Shown here piece by piece: positions 18,857 to 27,611 of a stretch of 64,000 nucleotides of DNA. Location: positions 2,885,001 through 2,949,000 of the forward strand of contig NZ_CP034766.1 in NCBI RefSeq assembly GCF_004006015.1, given 5' to 3'. Below the pieces are notes generated by a model. That model did no database searches, was not told where the DNA came from, and saw only the letters and a list, made by a program, of their open reading frames with translations. A program made the position numbers and the translations under genes. The DNA is from Rhodococcus sp. X156. Its GTDB lineage: Bacteria; Actinomycetota; Actinomycetes; Mycobacteriales; Mycobacteriaceae. The stretch's first letter is position 1. Each line of letters starts with the position of its first letter.

Positions 18857-19984
18857 TCAGGACCAGCCGTAGGTGCCGGCCAGCAGCTTCTCCATCGCCA
18901 CTCGGTGCATGACGAAGTCGTCCGGGTCCTCCGGCAGGGTGTCCTCGCCGAAGTGCATGCTGCGACGCTTGATGCGGGCCATCACGATGGCGTGGCGCAG
19001 GGCGGCGTAGACCAGGTAGAAGTCCAGGTCGGCCACCGTGGCGCCGGAGGCCTGCTCGTAGCTGCGCACCACGTCGCTGCGGCGCAGGAAGTCCGGCAGC
19101 CCGGGCACCCCGGCCATGTCGGCGAAGTCCTGGAAGAAGCGGTGCAGGAAGATGAACCAGGCGACGTCGATCTCGCGCGGGCCGACCGCGGCCATCTCCC
19201 AGTCGAACACCGCCACCGGCTCGAAGTCCTGGTACATCACGTTGCCGATGCGGGCGTCGCCCCACAGCAGCACGTTGGGCCCGGGCTCGGCCGGCCAGTG
19301 CTGCTCCAGCCAGGCGAAGGCGCGGTCGATGATCGGCACCCGGATGCCGTCGTCCAGCAGCGCCCACCGGTAGTAGGCGTGCTGGTCGTCGACGTGGCGG
19401 CGCAGCGCCTGTGCCGGGTCGCCGGGGCACAGGTCGTCGAAGACGGTCTCGGGCTCCCCGATGGCGTGGATGTCCGCCAGCACCTGCAGCGTGCTGTCCT
19501 GCAGGCGCTGGCGCTGCTCAGGAGTGGCGTCGAGCACCCAGCTGTCGAAGACGTAGGGCAGGTTGTCCGGCGGCACCTGCCCGTAGGCGCGCTCCATCAC
19601 GAAGAACGACGCCCCCAGGACCGCCGGGTCGGTCTCCAGCCACCACAGCCCGGGCACCGGCACGTCGCTGAGCGCGGCCACCCGCCGCAGGATCTCGAAC
19701 TGCTGGGCCATGTCGTAGCGCGGGAAGACCAGCATGGCGGTGGACTCCGGCGCGGTGCGGGCCACGAACGACCCGCTGTGCCTGCGCCCGTCCACCGTCC
19801 AGCTGGCGTCGAAGAGCACCGAGGCGCTGGAGAAGCCCATCACGTCGTCCTGGTCGGCGACGGTCAGCTCCGCCGTGGCGTCACCGACCCGATCCGCCAG
19901 CCAGGCCCGCAGCGGCTCCTGCAGCGACGCGAACGAGCGCGCCGTGGTGGTGATGCGGTGCTTCTCCAAGGTCACGACGACCAC
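18857..19984 (-). CDS. Phosphotransferase family (aminoglycoside phosphotransferase fold) protein
   Basis: A 375-residue kinase-like protein. The N-lobe has SFVARTAPESTAML and the C-lobe holds the catalytic loop LLWGDARIGNVMY (Asp as base, Asn for metal; the usual His-Gly-Asp appears as Trp-Gly-Asp) and the metal-binding VFDWEMAAVGPREIDVAWF. It belongs to the large APH/ACAD10-like group whose members sit in lipid and steroid catabolism clusters; there is no reason to call it an antibiotic resistance gene. The start may be GTG 19984 or GTG 19975; neither has a strong Shine-Dalgarno sequence. The palindrome at 20024-20037 lies 40 bases upstream. It is probably cotranscribed with the DUF7064-like gene. 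Confidence 0.8.
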   Translation of the reverse strand: MVVVTLEKHRITTTARSFASLQEPLRAWLADRVGDATAELTVADQDDVMGFSSASVLFDASWTVDGRRHSGSFVARTAPESTAMLVFPRYDMAQQFEILRRVAALSDVPVPGLWWLETDPAVLGASFFVMERAYGQVPPDNLPYVFDSWVLDATPEQRQRLQDSTLQVLADIHAIGEPETVFDDLCPGDPAQALRRHVDDQHAYYRWALLDDGIRVPIIDRAFAWLEQHWPAEPGPNVLLWGDARIGNVMYQDFEPVAVFDWEMAAVGPREIDVAWFIFLHRFFQDFADMAGVPGLPDFLRRSDVVRSYEQASGATVADLDFYLVYAALRHAIVMARIKRRSMHFGEDTLPEDPDDFVMHRVAMEKLLAGTYGWS

Positions 19985-20023
19985 CCAGCTCTGCTCGGTC
20001 CACAGGGGCGGGACCAGCAGGAC

Positions 20024-20037
20024 TAGAACCGGTTCCA
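20024..20037. promoter_or_regulatory. KstR-consensus palindrome upstream of the phosphotransferase gene
   Basis: TAGAACCGGTTCCA fits the published KstR operator pattern TnnAACnnGTTnnA at every fixed position, and the inverted repeat extends to 18 bases (ACTAGAACC/GGTTCCAGT) with one mismatched pair. It is 40 bases from the GTG at 19984. KstR is the TetR-type repressor of steroid catabolism genes in mycobacteria and rhodococci; another TetR-family repressor could use a similar site. Confidence 0.6.
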
Positions 20038-20082
20038 GTCGCGAATGTAACCTGGGTCACAACCATCGGGCAAGACCCGAGC

Positions 20083-21675
20083 TCAGTGGGCGAAGTGCCG
20101 TGCCCCGGTGAGGTACATGGTGATGCCGGCCTCCTGCGCCGCCGCGATCACCTCGTTGTCGCGCACCGAGCCGCCGGGCTGGACCACGGCCCGCACCCCA
20201 CCGTCGATGAGCACCTGCAGCCCGTCCGGGAACGGGAAGAAGGCGTCCGAGGCCCCCACCGACCCGGTGGCTCGCTCCCCTGCCCGCTGCACCGCCAGCT
20301 GGGCGGCGTCCACCCGGTTGACCTGACCCATGCCCACGCCCACGCTGGCGCCGTCGGCGGCGAGCAGGATGGCGTTGGACTTGACCGCACGGCAGGCGCG
20401 CCAGGCGAAGACCAGGTCAGCCAGCGTCTGGGCGTCGGCCGGCTCACCGGTGGCCAGCGTCCAGCTCTGCGGGTCGTCGCCCGGAGCGTCGAGGATGTCG
20501 CGCTGCTGCTGCAGGGCGCCGCCGGAGATGGGTCGCAGCTCGGTGCCGGCGCGCTCCGGCGCCTGCGCCACCAGGATGCGCACGTTCTTCTTGCGGCTGA
20601 GCACCTCCAGCGCACCGTCGGCGAAGGACGGCGCGACGATCACCTCGGTGAAGATCTCCGCCACCTGCTCGGCCATCTCCACGGTCACCTCGCGGTTGGC
20701 CGCGATCACCCCGCCGAAGGCGCTCACCGGGTCGCACGCGTGGGCCTTGCGGTGCGCCTCAGCGATGGCCCCGGCACCGTCCAGGGCGGACACGGCGATG
20801 CCACAGGGGTTGGCGTGCTTGATGATCGCCACGCACGGCCCCTCGTGGTCCCAGGCGGCCCGCCAGGCGGCGTCGGAGTCGGTGTAGTTGTTGTAGGACA
20901 TCTCCTTGCCGTGCAGCTGCTCGGCCTGGGCCAGGCCGGCGGGCGCACCGGGCTGGGCGTACAGCGCCGCGGCCTGGTGCGGGTTCTCGCCGTAGCGCAG
21001 CACTGCCGAGCGCTCCCAGGTCTGCCCGCTCCACGCCGGGAACAGCTGGTCCGGCTCCGGCGCCAGCACCGAGCCCATCCAGGTGGCGACGGCGACGTCG
21101 TAGCTGGCGGTGTGGCGGAAGGCGTCCGCGGCCAGCGCGGTGCGCTCGCCCAGCGTGAAGCCCCCGGCCGACACCGCGTCGAGCACCTCGGCGTAGCGCT
21201 GCGGGTCGACCACCACGGCCACCGACGGGTGGTTCTTGGCGGCGGCACGCACCATGGACGGCCCGCCGATGTCGATCTGCTCCACGCACTCGTCCGGGCT
21301 GGCCCCGGAGGCCACGGTCGCGGTGAAGGGGTAGAGGTTCACCACCACCAGCTCGAAGGCGGCGACACCGAGCTCCTCCAGCTGGGCGAGGTGCTCGGGG
21401 CGACGGGTGTCGGCGAGCAGGCCGGCGTGCACGCGGGGGTGCAGCGTCTTCACCCGACCGTCCAGGCACTCGGGGAAGCCGGTGAGCTCCTCCACCGGGG
21501 TCACCGGAACACCGGCGGCGGCGATCTGCTGGGCGGTGGACCCGGTGGAGACCAGCTCGACTCCCGCGGCGTGCAGCCCCTGCGCGAGCTCGGCGAGCCC
21601 CGTCTTGTCGTAGACGCTGACCAGCGCACGCCGGACGGACTTTCGCGTACCACTCATCTGGGCTGCCTCACTCAT
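20083..21675 (-). CDS. purH: Bifunctional AICAR transformylase/IMP cyclohydrolase
   Basis: Catalyses the last two steps of IMP synthesis. The N-terminal IMP cyclohydrolase domain (residues about 8-210) shows [26 protein letters not shown] and [16 protein letters not shown]. The C-terminal transformylase domain shows the active-site Lys-His in [11 protein letters not shown], then [16 protein letters not shown], and a C-terminal [10 protein letters not shown] and GARHFAH. The protein has 530 residues, as expected. The ATG at 21675 is chosen because GGAAGG lies 9 bases upstream; it overlaps the purN stop by 8 bases, so the two are coupled. An internal ATG at 21657 is the alternative. The formyl donor comes from the folate pathway that includes folD at 2 kb. 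Confidence 0.97.
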   Translation of the reverse strand: MSEAAQMSGTRKSVRRALVSVYDKTGLAELAQGLHAAGVELVSTGSTAQQIAAAGVPVTPVEELTGFPECLDGRVKTLHPRVHAGLLADTRRPEHLAQLEELGVAAFELVVVNLYPFTATVASGASPDECVEQIDIGGPSMVRAAAKNHPSVAVVVDPQRYAEVLDAVSAGGFTLGERTALAADAFRHTASYDVAVATWMGSVLAPEPDQLFPAWSGQTWERSAVLRYGENPHQAAALYAQPGAPAGLAQAEQLHGKEMSYNNYTDSDAAWRAAWDHEGPCVAIIKHANPCGIAVSALDGAGAIAEAHRKAHACDPVSAFGGVIAANREVTVEMAEQVAEIFTEVIVAPSFADGALEVLSRKKNVRILVAQAPERAGTELRPISGGALQQQRDILDAPGDDPQSWTLATGEPADAQTLADLVFAWRACRAVKSNAILLAADGASVGVGMGQVNRVDAAQLAVQRAGERATGSVGASDAFFPFPDGLQVLIDGGVRAVVQPGGSVRDNEVIAAAQEAGITMYLTGARHFAH

Positions 21676-22312
21676 GGATTCGGGCCTTCCGTCCGTCGGT
21701 GCTGATTCCTCTGGCGGCCACGGCGGACACCACGTCCACCAGCAGCCGTCGTTCCACAACCTTGATGCGCTCGTGCAGGCTCGCCTCGTCGTCGTCGTCG
21801 AGGACCGCCACCGCCTCCTGCGCCAGGATCGGACCGGTGTCCACACCGGCGTCCACCAGGTGCACGGTGGAGCCACTCACCTTCACCCCGTAGGCCAGGG
21901 CGTCGGACACCGCGTGCGCGCCGGGGAACGACGGCAGCAGCGCGGGGTGGGTGTTGAGGGTGCGCCCGCCGAAGCGAGCCAGGAACGCCGGGCCGAGCAC
22001 CTTCATGAAGCCGGCGGAGACCACCAGGTCGGGGGCGTGCGCGGCGACGGCGTCGGCGAGCGCGTGGTCCCACGCCCCGCGGTCCGGGTGGTCGCCGAGG
22101 CGGACGGTGAAGGCAGCCAGGCCGGCGTCGGTGGCGTGCTGCACAGCGGGGCAGTCACGGTCGGTGCCCACGGCGACCACCTGGAAGGGGTGCTCGGCAG
22201 AACCGGCGGCAGCGACCAGCGCCTGCATCAGGCTGCCGGCACCCGAGACGAGGACGACGACGCGGGCCGGTGCCCCGGCGACCGGCGGTTGATCCTCGCG
22301 GGGCGCGTTCAG
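21668..22312 (-). CDS. purN: Phosphoribosylglycinamide formyltransferase, probable CTG start
   Basis: Transfers formyl from 10-formyl-THF to GAR in purine synthesis. The catalytic region is clear: [19 protein letters not shown], then [16 protein letters not shown] (Asn and His of the active site) and [15 protein letters not shown] with the catalytic Asp. The first ATG (22228) would remove the nucleotide-binding start [13 protein letters not shown], conserved in the family, so the real start is upstream. Between that segment and the in-frame stop at 22361-22363 the only start-like codon is CTG 22310-22312, with AGGAG 7 bases upstream, giving 214 residues. The end overlaps purH, and the upstream neighbour is the DUF6350 gene, as in mycobacteria (perM-purN-purH). 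Confidence 0.93.
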   Translation of the reverse strand: MNAPREDQPPVAGAPARVVVLVSGAGSLMQALVAAAGSAEHPFQVVAVGTDRDCPAVQHATDAGLAAFTVRLGDHPDRGAWDHALADAVAAHAPDLVVSAGFMKVLGPAFLARFGGRTLNTHPALLPSFPGAHAVSDALAYGVKVSGSTVHLVDAGVDTGPILAQEAVAVLDDDDEASLHERIKVVERRLLVDVVSAVAARGISTDGRKARIHE

Positions 22313-22418
22313 GGCAGAACTCCTGGCTACTCGACGGACAGCCCGGGCGCGGACTGGTCGTCAGCCTAGACGGCACCCAGGACGCCGCTTCCGTCCAGGT
22401 CGGTCCGGAAGGCGCTGG

Positions 22419-23837
22419 TCAGTCCTGGGAGCCGCGGCGCCCCTTCTCCTCGGCCTTGGACAACCGCTCGACCCGCGCCGCCTTGGCGGCCTCTGCCGTG
22501 GACGGCTTGCCAGCCCGCCGCGACGGGCGACTCGCGCGCAGCTTCGCCTTCTCCTCGGCGGTCTTCACTGGCTTGGCCTTGTGCGGCTTGACCTTCTTGG
22601 CCGCCTTCCGCACCGTGACAGCCTCAGCCTTGGCCGCCTTCCGCTCGGCGCGCTCCGGCTCGTCGTGCTCGCGCAGCAGCGCCACGCTGGCGCTCACCAG
22701 CAGCAACCACGCCGCCGTGGCCCCGCCCAGGGCGAGCACCGGAACACCCACCGGCGACAGCGTCCCGGAACCCAGGGTGCCCCCGGCCAGTGCCCCCAGC
22801 AGCGCCACCACGAGTCCGGCGAGCACCGCCGTGGCGCCCAGCACCGCGAGCACCGATCGCTGCCGGCCACCACCGGTGTCCCCGCCGGCTGCGCGCACCA
22901 CCCGGGCGCCCAGCCGGGCAGCCACCACCACCGGCACCACCAGCACCACCGGCCACCACCAGGAGCCGCTGCCGGAGGGCACCGCGGCCAGCACGGGCAG
23001 GGCGGGCAGGGGCGCATCCACCGAGCCGAAGGCCGTCACCGTGCTCTGCCCGAGCACCGCGCCGGGGCCCACCGTCACCGAGACGGCACCGAGGACCACG
23101 TTGGGGAGGTAGCCGAGGGACAGCACCACCAGGCCCAGCCCGCCAGCCAGGCCCCCGCCGCTGGAGACCAGGTCGGCGACCGTGCCGAGGGAGAGCAGCA
23201 GGCTGAGGACGGTGAGCACCGCGGCGCCGAGCACCAGCTCGGCCACCGCCCGCGGGACCAGCAGCAGCGCCGCGGACAACCAGTCGGGCAGCGGGGCCAG
23301 TGCCCGCTCGCGCAGCCGCGGTTGGGCGGCCGCACCGAGCAGCGCGCCGAGCAGGTGCACCCCGGCGACCGCGAGCAGGGCCACGACCGGGTTGGGGTTC
23401 TCCAGCGGCAGGTCAGCGGACTGGGTGTGCACCAGGGCCAGGGCGAGGCCCGCGAGCACCACCGGGCCCGCCACCGCCGCGCCCAGCGCCCGGCGCGGGT
23501 CGTGGTCGTGGCGCAGCGCCGCGGCAGTGCTGCGGGCCGTGGCCCACACCAGCAGCGCGGTGGGCAGCAGCGGCAGCACGCCGAGCACGCTGCCGCCGAG
23601 GGTGACGGGGACCTGGTGCATGGCGAGCCACGTCATCGCGGTGGACGCGGCCACCCCGCCCAGCTGGGCACCCGCAGTGACCAAGGTGAGCAGGACCAGC
23701 GCGGCGGCGATGGCGGCGGAGGCACCCGCGGGCCCCACCGCGACTGCGAGCAGGCCGCGCAGCTCGGCCCCCCTCGACCGCTCAGCGCCCCTGGAGCCGG
23801 AGTCGTTGCGGTCGGGGCGTTCGAGCAGAGCAGTCAC
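22419..23837 (-). CDS. DUF6350 polytopic membrane protein (PerM-like)
   Basis: A 472-residue integral membrane protein with about nine or ten hydrophobic helices (for example LLAVAVGPAGASAAIAAAL, WWWPVVLVVPVVVAARLGA, LAVLGATAVLAGLVVALLG) and a long C-terminal cytoplasmic tail of about 85 residues rich in Lys, Ala, Arg and Glu (ERAERKAAKAEAVTVRKAAKKVKPHKAKPVK, split here from position 395 on). Its place beside purN matches the mycobacterial gene called perM, linked to cell division and persistence under acid and magnesium limitation. The GTG at 23837 is the best start but has only a poorly spaced Shine-Dalgarno sequence. The gene is 106 bases from purN on the same strand. Function here is inferred from synteny. 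Confidence 0.78.
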   Translation of the reverse strand: MTALLERPDRNDSGSRGAERSRGAELRGLLAVAVGPAGASAAIAAALVLLTLVTAGAQLGGVAASTAMTWLAMHQVPVTLGGSVLGVLPLLPTALLVWATARSTAAALRHDHDPRRALGAAVAGPVVLAGLALALVHTQSADLPLENPNPVVALLAVAGVHLLGALLGAAAQPRLRERALAPLPDWLSAALLLVPRAVAELVLGAAVLTVLSLLLSLGTVADLVSSGGGLAGGLGLVVLSLGYLPNVVLGAVSVTVGPGAVLGQSTVTAFGSVDAPLPALPVLAAVPSGSGSWWWPVVLVVPVVVAARLGARVVRAAGGDTGGGRQRSVLAVLGATAVLAGLVVALLGALAGGTLGSGTLSPVGVPVLALGGATAAWLLLVSASVALLREHDEPERAERKAAKAEAVTVRKAAKKVKPHKAKPVKTAEEKAKLRASRPSRRAGKPSTAEAAKAARVERLSKAEEKGRRGSQD

Positions 23838-23895
23838 TCTTGCAAGGATTGCACCGCGGCCGGGCACCGCTGGGCAGGCGCGCCGAACGCCGAAC

Positions 23896-23924
23896 GGGGC
23901 ACCACGCGTGCTGCGTGGTGCCCC
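23896..23924 (-). terminator. Hairpin terminator after the DUF5336 gene
   Basis: GGGGCACCACGC and GCGTGGTGCCCC form a perfect 12-base-pair stem with a 5-base loop, 29 bases past the DUF5336 stop. There is no T-run, as is common for actinobacterial terminators. It separates this gene from the downstream DUF6350-purN-purH unit. Confidence 0.75.
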
Positions 23925-23952
23925 GTCCGGGTGTTCGAGTGTTCAGTAGCAG

Positions 23953-24813
23953 CTACTGCTGGTTGGGCTGCCCGTACTGCGAGTCACGGGGGTGCGGGCC
24001 GGAGCCCTCCGCGGGGGTGGCGCCGAACGCCTGCGTCGGGGGCGCGTACGACCCGGACGGCTGCCCCTGCTCGGGGTTGTCCTGCGGCCACGACTGCTCC
24101 TGGCCCTGCTGGCCGTAGGGCTGCTGGCCGTAGGACTGCTGCTGGCCGTAGGGCTGCTGAGCCTGCCCGTAAGGCTGCTGCTGCTGCTGCGGCGCCTCGC
24201 CGTAGTAGCCGCCCTGCTGCGGCTGGCCGTAGGACTGCTGCTGCTGGGCGCCGCCCTGGCCGAACTGGCCGAACTGGCCCTGCTGCCCGGACTGACCGAA
24301 CTGGCCGGCGCCACCGGCGCCCTGGCTGGACTTCCGCGGTGCCTTGACCACGCCGAGCTCGAGCAGCAGCGCACCGACGGTCACGAGCATGAGCACGAGA
24401 CCGAGCACGAGCTCGAGGTAGTTGCCCCAGGCCAGGTCCGTGCCGTCGCTGGCGGTCGCCGCACCGATGGTGGAGAAGACCAGGTAGATGAAGCCGGAGA
24501 CGCCGAGCACGGCGGCCAGGCCGGTGTACCGCTCCTGCCGGGGCAGCAGCGGGAGCGCCAGGAGCAGGCCGGCGATGAAGAGCACCACGAGCGGGCCAGC
24601 GTTGCCCGCCTCGTAGAAGTTGCCGCTGGAGTCCGAGCCCCTGGCGCTGGACTTGATGTGGGGCAGGAAGCCGAGCAGCAGGACGAGCAGGCCGAGGCCG
24701 GCGGCCACCAGGCCGAGCAGCCGCCCGAGACCGACGTCAGCACCCGTTCCGGGCCGGCCTGCGCCCGCGGGGGCGGACGAGCCCTGACCCGCGCTGGAAG
24801 GTTGGTAGGTCAT
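23953..24813 (-). CDS. DUF5336 membrane protein with Gln/Gly/Tyr-rich C-terminal domain
   Basis: A 286-residue protein. Residues 1-25 are polar, and four membrane helices follow at about 26-48, 68-86, 93-112 and 124-145 (LGRLLGLVAAGLGLLVLLLGF; GPLVVLFIAGLLLALPLL; GLAAVLGVSGFIYLVFS; YLELVLGLVLMLVTVGALLLE). The remaining roughly 130 residues are almost wholly Gln, Gly, Tyr, Pro, Ser and Phe, with repeated FGQ and YGQ units (GQFGQSGQQGQFGQFGQG, QQPYGQAQQPYGQQQSYGQ). This matches the 34-kDa antigenic protein family (DUF5336) found between sucD and perM in mycobacteria. Its function is unknown; the tail resembles prion-like sequences. The ATG at 24813 has GGAGAAG upstream. Confidence 0.85.
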   Translation of the reverse strand: MTYQPSSAGQGSSAPAGAGRPGTGADVGLGRLLGLVAAGLGLLVLLLGFLPHIKSSARGSDSSGNFYEAGNAGPLVVLFIAGLLLALPLLPRQERYTGLAAVLGVSGFIYLVFSTIGAATASDGTDLAWGNYLELVLGLVLMLVTVGALLLELGVVKAPRKSSQGAGGAGQFGQSGQQGQFGQFGQGGAQQQQSYGQPQQGGYYGEAPQQQQQPYGQAQQPYGQQQSYGQQPYGQQGQEQSWPQDNPEQGQPSGSYAPPTQAFGATPAEGSGPHPRDSQYGQPNQQ

Positions 24814-24944
24814 CACTTCTCCGTGTCTGTAGAGGCAGTGGTCTGCCGGAACAGGTTGCTGCGGAGCATCTCTGCGCGCCGCAGCCGCCTGGAACGGCAT
24901 CATTCTCGCCCACGGTAACGGATCGTCACCCTCATCCGGGACGA

Positions 24945-24980
24945 GAACGGGCCGACCCCCCGGAGGGAGTCGGCCCGTTC
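24945..24980. terminator. Hairpin terminator after sucCD
   Basis: GAACGGGCCGAC and GTCGGCCCGTTC form a perfect 12-base-pair stem around a 12-base loop, 43 bases beyond the sucD stop on the minus strand. It separates sucCD from the DUF5336 gene. Confidence 0.78.
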
Positions 24981-25022
24981 AGCGACGATCTGCGCTGATG
25001 ATCAGCCGTGCAGCACGAAGTG

Positions 25023-25898
25023 CTACAGGGACTTCATGATCTCGCGCATCAGGTCCGCGGTGGCGGACGGCGTCTTGCCGACCTTGACCCCGGCGGCCTC
25101 GAGAGCGTCCTGCTTGGCCTGCGCGGTGCCCGAGGAGCCGGACACGATGGCGCCAGCGTGGCCCATGGTCTTGCCCTCGGGGGCGGTGAAGCCGGCGACG
25201 TAGCCCACGACGGGCTTGGTCACGTGCTCCTTGATGTAGTCGGCGGCACGCTCCTCGGCGTCGCCACCGATCTCACCGATCATCACGATGGCCGCGGTGT
25301 CGGGGTCCTCCTCGAACGCCTTGAGGCAGTCGATGTGGGTGGTCCCGATGACCGGGTCGCCGCCGATGCCCACGGCGGTGGAGAAGCCGAAGTCACGCAG
25401 CTCGTACATCATCTGGTAGGTCAGCGTGCCGGACTTGGAGACCAGCCCGATCTTGCCGGACTCGGCGATGTTGGACGGGATGATCCCGGCGTTGGACTGT
25501 CCGGGGCTGATGATGCCGGGGCAGTTGGGGCCGAGGATGCGGGTCTTCTCGCCCTGCTCCACGTTGTAGGCCCAGAAGCCGGCCGAGTCGTGCACCGGGA
25601 TGCCCTCGGTGATGACCACGGCGAGGCCGATCTCGGCGTCGATGGCCTCGACGACGGCAGCCTTGGCGAACGCCGGCGGCACGAAGATGACGCTGACGTC
25701 GGCGCCGGTCTCCTTCATGGCCTCGGCGACGCTGGCGAACACCGGGATGCCGTCGACGTCAGTGCCCGCCTTGCGCGGGTTGACACCGCCCACGACGTTG
25801 GTGCCGGAGGCGACCATGCGGCGGGTGTGCTTGGTGCCCTCCGAGCCGGTGATGCCCTGGACGATGACCTTGCTGTCCTTGGTCAGGAAAATAGCCAC
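25023..25898 (-). CDS. sucD: Succinyl-CoA synthetase alpha subunit
   Basis: The alpha subunit binds CoA and carries the phosphohistidine for substrate-level phosphorylation in the TCA cycle. It has 291 residues. The N-terminal CoA-binding fold shows [15 protein letters not shown] and GGVNPRKAG; then come [43 protein letters not shown] and [16 protein letters not shown]. The phosphorylated His247 is in [11 protein letters not shown]. It begins 14 bases after the sucC stop. Nucleotide specificity (ADP or GDP) is set by the beta subunit and cannot be read here. Confidence 0.97.
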   Translation of the reverse strand: MAIFLTKDSKVIVQGITGSEGTKHTRRMVASGTNVVGGVNPRKAGTDVDGIPVFASVAEAMKETGADVSVIFVPPAFAKAAVVEAIDAEIGLAVVITEGIPVHDSAGFWAYNVEQGEKTRILGPNCPGIISPGQSNAGIIPSNIAESGKIGLVSKSGTLTYQMMYELRDFGFSTAVGIGGDPVIGTTHIDCLKAFEEDPDTAAIVMIGEIGGDAEERAADYIKEHVTKPVVGYVAGFTAPEGKTMGHAGAIVSGSSGTAQAKQDALEAAGVKVGKTPSATADLMREIMKSL

Positions 25899-25912
25899 AG
25901 TGATCGATTCCC

Positions 25913-27079
25913 TTACTTCGCGGCCGCGAGCTCGGCAGCCTTGCTGGCCGCGCCGTCCATGGTGTCGGCCTGCTGCACCAGCGGGTGCGCGGCCTCGGCG
26001 AGGATGCGTCGACCCTCGTCGACGTTGTTGCCGTCCAGACGGACGACCAGCGGCTTGGTAGCCGAGTCACCGAGCATCTCCAGCGCCTGCACGATGCCGT
26101 TGGCGACCGCGTCGCAGGAGGTGATGCCACCGAAGACGTTGACGAAGACGCTCTTCACGCTCGGGTCACCGAGGATGACGTCCAGGCCGTCCGCCATGAC
26201 CTGCGCCGAGGCGCCGCCACCGATGTCCAGGAAGTTGGCGGGCTTGACGCCACCGAAGTCCTCGCCCGCGTAGGCGACGACGTCCAGGGTGGACATGACC
26301 AGACCGGCGCCGTTGCCGATGATCCCGACCTCGCCGTCGAGCTTGACGTAGTTCAGGCCCTTGGCCTTCGCCTTGGCCTCGAGGGGGTCAGCTGCACCCT
26401 TGTCCTCCAGGTCGGCGTGGTCGGCGTGGCGGAAGTCCGCGTTGGCGTCCAGGGTGACCTTGCCGTCGAGGGCCAGGATCCGGTCGTCCGGGGTGCGCAC
26501 CAGCGGGTTCACCTCGACGAGGAGCGCGTCCTCGTTGACGAAGACGTCCCACAGCTTGGTGATGCACTCGGCCGCGGAGTCGAGCACCTCGGCGGGCAGT
26601 CCACCCTTCTCGGCGATGCTGCGCGCGGTGGCCAGGTCGACACCCTTGTTCGCGTCCACGGGCACCTTGGCCAGCGCGTCGGGGTTCTCCTCGGCCGTGA
26701 CCTCGATCTCGACTCCACCCTCGACCGAGCACATCGCGAGGAACGTGCGGTTGGTGCGGTCGAGCAGGAAGGAGATGTAGTACTCGGCGGCGATGTCGCT
26801 CGCCTCGGCGACCAGGACGTTGGGCACGACGTGGCCCTTGATGTCCATGCCGATGATGTTCTGGGCTTCCTTGTGCGCGTCCTCGGCGGTGGCGGCGTAC
26901 TTGACGCCACCGGCCTTGCCACGCCCACCGACCTTCACCTGGGCCTTGACCATGACGGGCTTGCCGATCTCCTCGGCAATGGTCTTGGCCTCCTCGGCGG
27001 TCTCAGCGACCCGGCCGGGGGTGGTCGGTACTCCGTGCTTGGCGAAAAGGTCCTTCGCCTGGTATTCGAAGAGATCCAT
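25913..27079 (-). CDS. sucC: Succinyl-CoA synthetase beta subunit
   Basis: The ATP-grasp subunit that binds nucleotide and succinate. It has 388 residues, normal for bacteria. The start [18 protein letters not shown] is the family N-terminus, so ATG 27079 is chosen although the frame is open to 27139. [16 protein letters not shown] is the nucleotide-binding loop, EVNPLV the metal-site region, and [23 protein letters not shown] and [17 protein letters not shown] form the C-terminal domain. The ribosome-binding signal (GGTGAG) is modest. It leads the sucCD operon, with a 145-base gap upstream in which no clear promoter motif was found. Confidence 0.97.
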   Translation of the reverse strand: MDLFEYQAKDLFAKHGVPTTPGRVAETAEEAKTIAEEIGKPVMVKAQVKVGGRGKAGGVKYAATAEDAHKEAQNIIGMDIKGHVVPNVLVAEASDIAAEYYISFLLDRTNRTFLAMCSVEGGVEIEVTAEENPDALAKVPVDANKGVDLATARSIAEKGGLPAEVLDSAAECITKLWDVFVNEDALLVEVNPLVRTPDDRILALDGKVTLDANADFRHADHADLEDKGAADPLEAKAKAKGLNYVKLDGEVGIIGNGAGLVMSTLDVVAYAGEDFGGVKPANFLDIGGGASAQVMADGLDVILGDPSVKSVFVNVFGGITSCDAVANGIVQALEMLGDSATKPLVVRLDGNNVDEGRRILAEAAHPLVQQADTMDGAASKAAELAAAK

Positions 27080-27224
27080 CAGCTCACCATCTCGTCTACG
27101 TTGACGCCCGACCAGGGGATGGCCGGATCCTCGGGGCACATTATCGACGTCTGGCCCCGCAGCGGGGATGGCGGGTCGCGCTAGTGGTCCAGGTCACCCG
27201 TCATCCGGCTCGGCGCCGCTCCAC

Positions 27225-27611
27225 TCAGGAGGCCGGGCCGACGTGCTCGAACACCCAGCGCGGCACGGCATCGGCGTCGGCCGACGCGGGCAGGACACCG
27301 TCCAGGTCGGACTCCGCCGCTGCCTCCGGGGTGAGCGCGAGCACGCCGATGTCCGCCGCTCCCTGCTCGGCGAGCCGAGCCACGAGCTCCGCGCGGTCGG
27401 CGACGGTGGCCTGCAGCAGCCCCACCGCGTCGACGTCCTCCTGCAGCGCGCTGCCCAGCACGTGCTCGACGGCGTGGCCCCAGCCGGCGAGGACGACCTC
27501 GAACCCGGCGTTGCGGAGCGCCCGAGCCACCGCCGCCGCCGAGACGCGGCCCCCGCCCTCGCCCTCCGTCTCGGGCTCGGGACCGAGCCCGGCCAGCAGC
27601 ACCCGGATCAC
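27225..27611 (-). CDS. Cobalamin-binding-domain-like protein with degenerate cofactor motif
   Basis: A 128-residue single-domain protein shaped like the B12-binding domain of methylmalonyl-CoA mutase: RVLLAGLG, then VARALRNAGFEVVLAGW, ALQEDVDAVGLL and LVARLAEQGAADIGVLAL follow the beta-alpha order of that fold. The cofactor motif DXHXXG, expected just after the first strand, is replaced by an acidic/Gly stretch (GPEPETEGEGGG), so base-off cobalamin binding is unlikely. The GTG at 27611 has GGAGGAG upstream and overlaps the stop of the large membrane protein gene (GTGA), so the two are coupled. No mutase partner is nearby. It may be a scaffold or sensor relic; the function is not known. Confidence 0.65.
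   Translation of the reverse strand: MIRVLLAGLGPEPETEGEGGGRVSAAAVARALRNAGFEVVLAGWGHAVEHVLGSALQEDVDAVGLLQATVADRAELVARLAEQGAADIGVLALTPEAAAESDLDGVLPASADADAVPRWVFEHVGPAS

Noticed and set aside
18857-19984. Aminoglycoside resistance gene
   Set aside because: Only the fold is shared. The catalytic loop variant and the lipid-catabolism-like context argue against an antibiotic substrate.
24060-24300. CTGCTGGCCGTAGG-like repeats as a non-coding satellite
   Set aside because: They encode the YGQ repeats of the DUF5336 protein tail, and the periodicity follows codons.
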